13,337 nt of DNA from Phoronis ovalis (lineage: Eukaryota; Phoronida; Phoronidae). This document shows positions 13,104 through 13,337 of this stretch, one piece after another (position 1 is the first letter of the stretch; every line of letters begins with the position of its first letter). The position numbers and the translations under genes were made by a program. The stretch is taken from contig JAOXYB010038817.1 in NCBI GenBank assembly GCA_028565635.1, positions 1-13,337 of the forward strand. The letters run 5' to 3'. The notes under the pieces were generated by a model. That model worked only from the letters and a program-made list of their open reading frames with translations, had not been told where the DNA came from and made no database searches.

Positions 13104-13337
13104 AGTTGATATGAGAAAAGTCTGATGACTTTTTTCCCATGGTAATATATTTTTTAGTAATTTATAATGTATTTTTTAGTAATTTATGGAGTTTCTAGTG
13201 AAACAGTAGATGTGGTGATTTGGTACCTGGGAGGGTGGTCAATATGAAAGTGGGTACGCATGTTCCAACAAAATTTCGCGTGAAAGGGTATGTTTTTCGA
13301 ACCGCTGGCGCGTTACGTGCTTAGGGTCTGTTTTTTG
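13104..13337 (+). other. JHY 3' UTR start and downstream sequence
   Basis: After the TGA there is no canonical AATAAA before the window ends, so the 3' end of the mRNA is not located. Two perfect copies of an 18-base T-rich unit, TATTTTTTAGTAATTTAT, lie at 13148-13165 and 13170-13187 (period 22). From about 13225 the composition changes to GC-richer sequence with several CpGs, suggesting an unrelated repeat or the edge of another element. Confidence 0.5.

Overview
This is a stretch of AT-rich nuclear DNA from an animal, carrying two intron-containing protein genes head to tail on the + strand. Introns are GT-AG with pyrimidine-rich acceptors, intergenic DNA is long, and one gene (JHY) belongs to a cilia-associated animal family. 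The ribosomal protein is close to vertebrate S11 but distinct from it. A marine invertebrate, possibly a lophotrochozoan such as a mollusc, would fit, but the phylum is a guess.

Layout. Positions 1-1900 are non-coding and dominated by a long imperfect inverted repeat at 322-1052. Gene 1 (coding 1945-4427, four coding exons) is RPS11, cytosolic ribosomal protein uS17. It has a pyrimidine-rich 5'TOP-like start just upstream of the ATG and a canonical AATAAA 26 bases after the stop codon. Its second intron carries a C/D-box snoRNA matching the U35 family: boxes C and D, a perfect 8-bp terminal stem, and an 11-nt LSU rRNA antisense element. Its third intron holds a short MITE-like palindrome.

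Positions 4476-5740 are intergenic, with no gene seen. A promoter region near 5745-5900 has a consensus RFX X-box and a 12-base motif also found, in the opposite orientation, upstream of RPS11. Gene 2 (coding 6406-13103, four coding exons plus a probable non-coding first exon) encodes a 1149-residue homologue of JHY. About 80% of it is one huge exon of low-complexity, Q/N/Y-rich sequence. The conserved C-terminal domain is spread over three small exons after a 2.5-kb intron.

The two genes have no obvious functional link (translation and snoRNA production; ciliary or junctional biology). No CRISPR array, tRNA, rRNA gene, intact transposase or virus-like gene was seen. The most notable signals are the intronic U35-type snoRNA, the 730-bp inverted repeat, the X-box in front of JHY, and the promoter motif shared by both genes.
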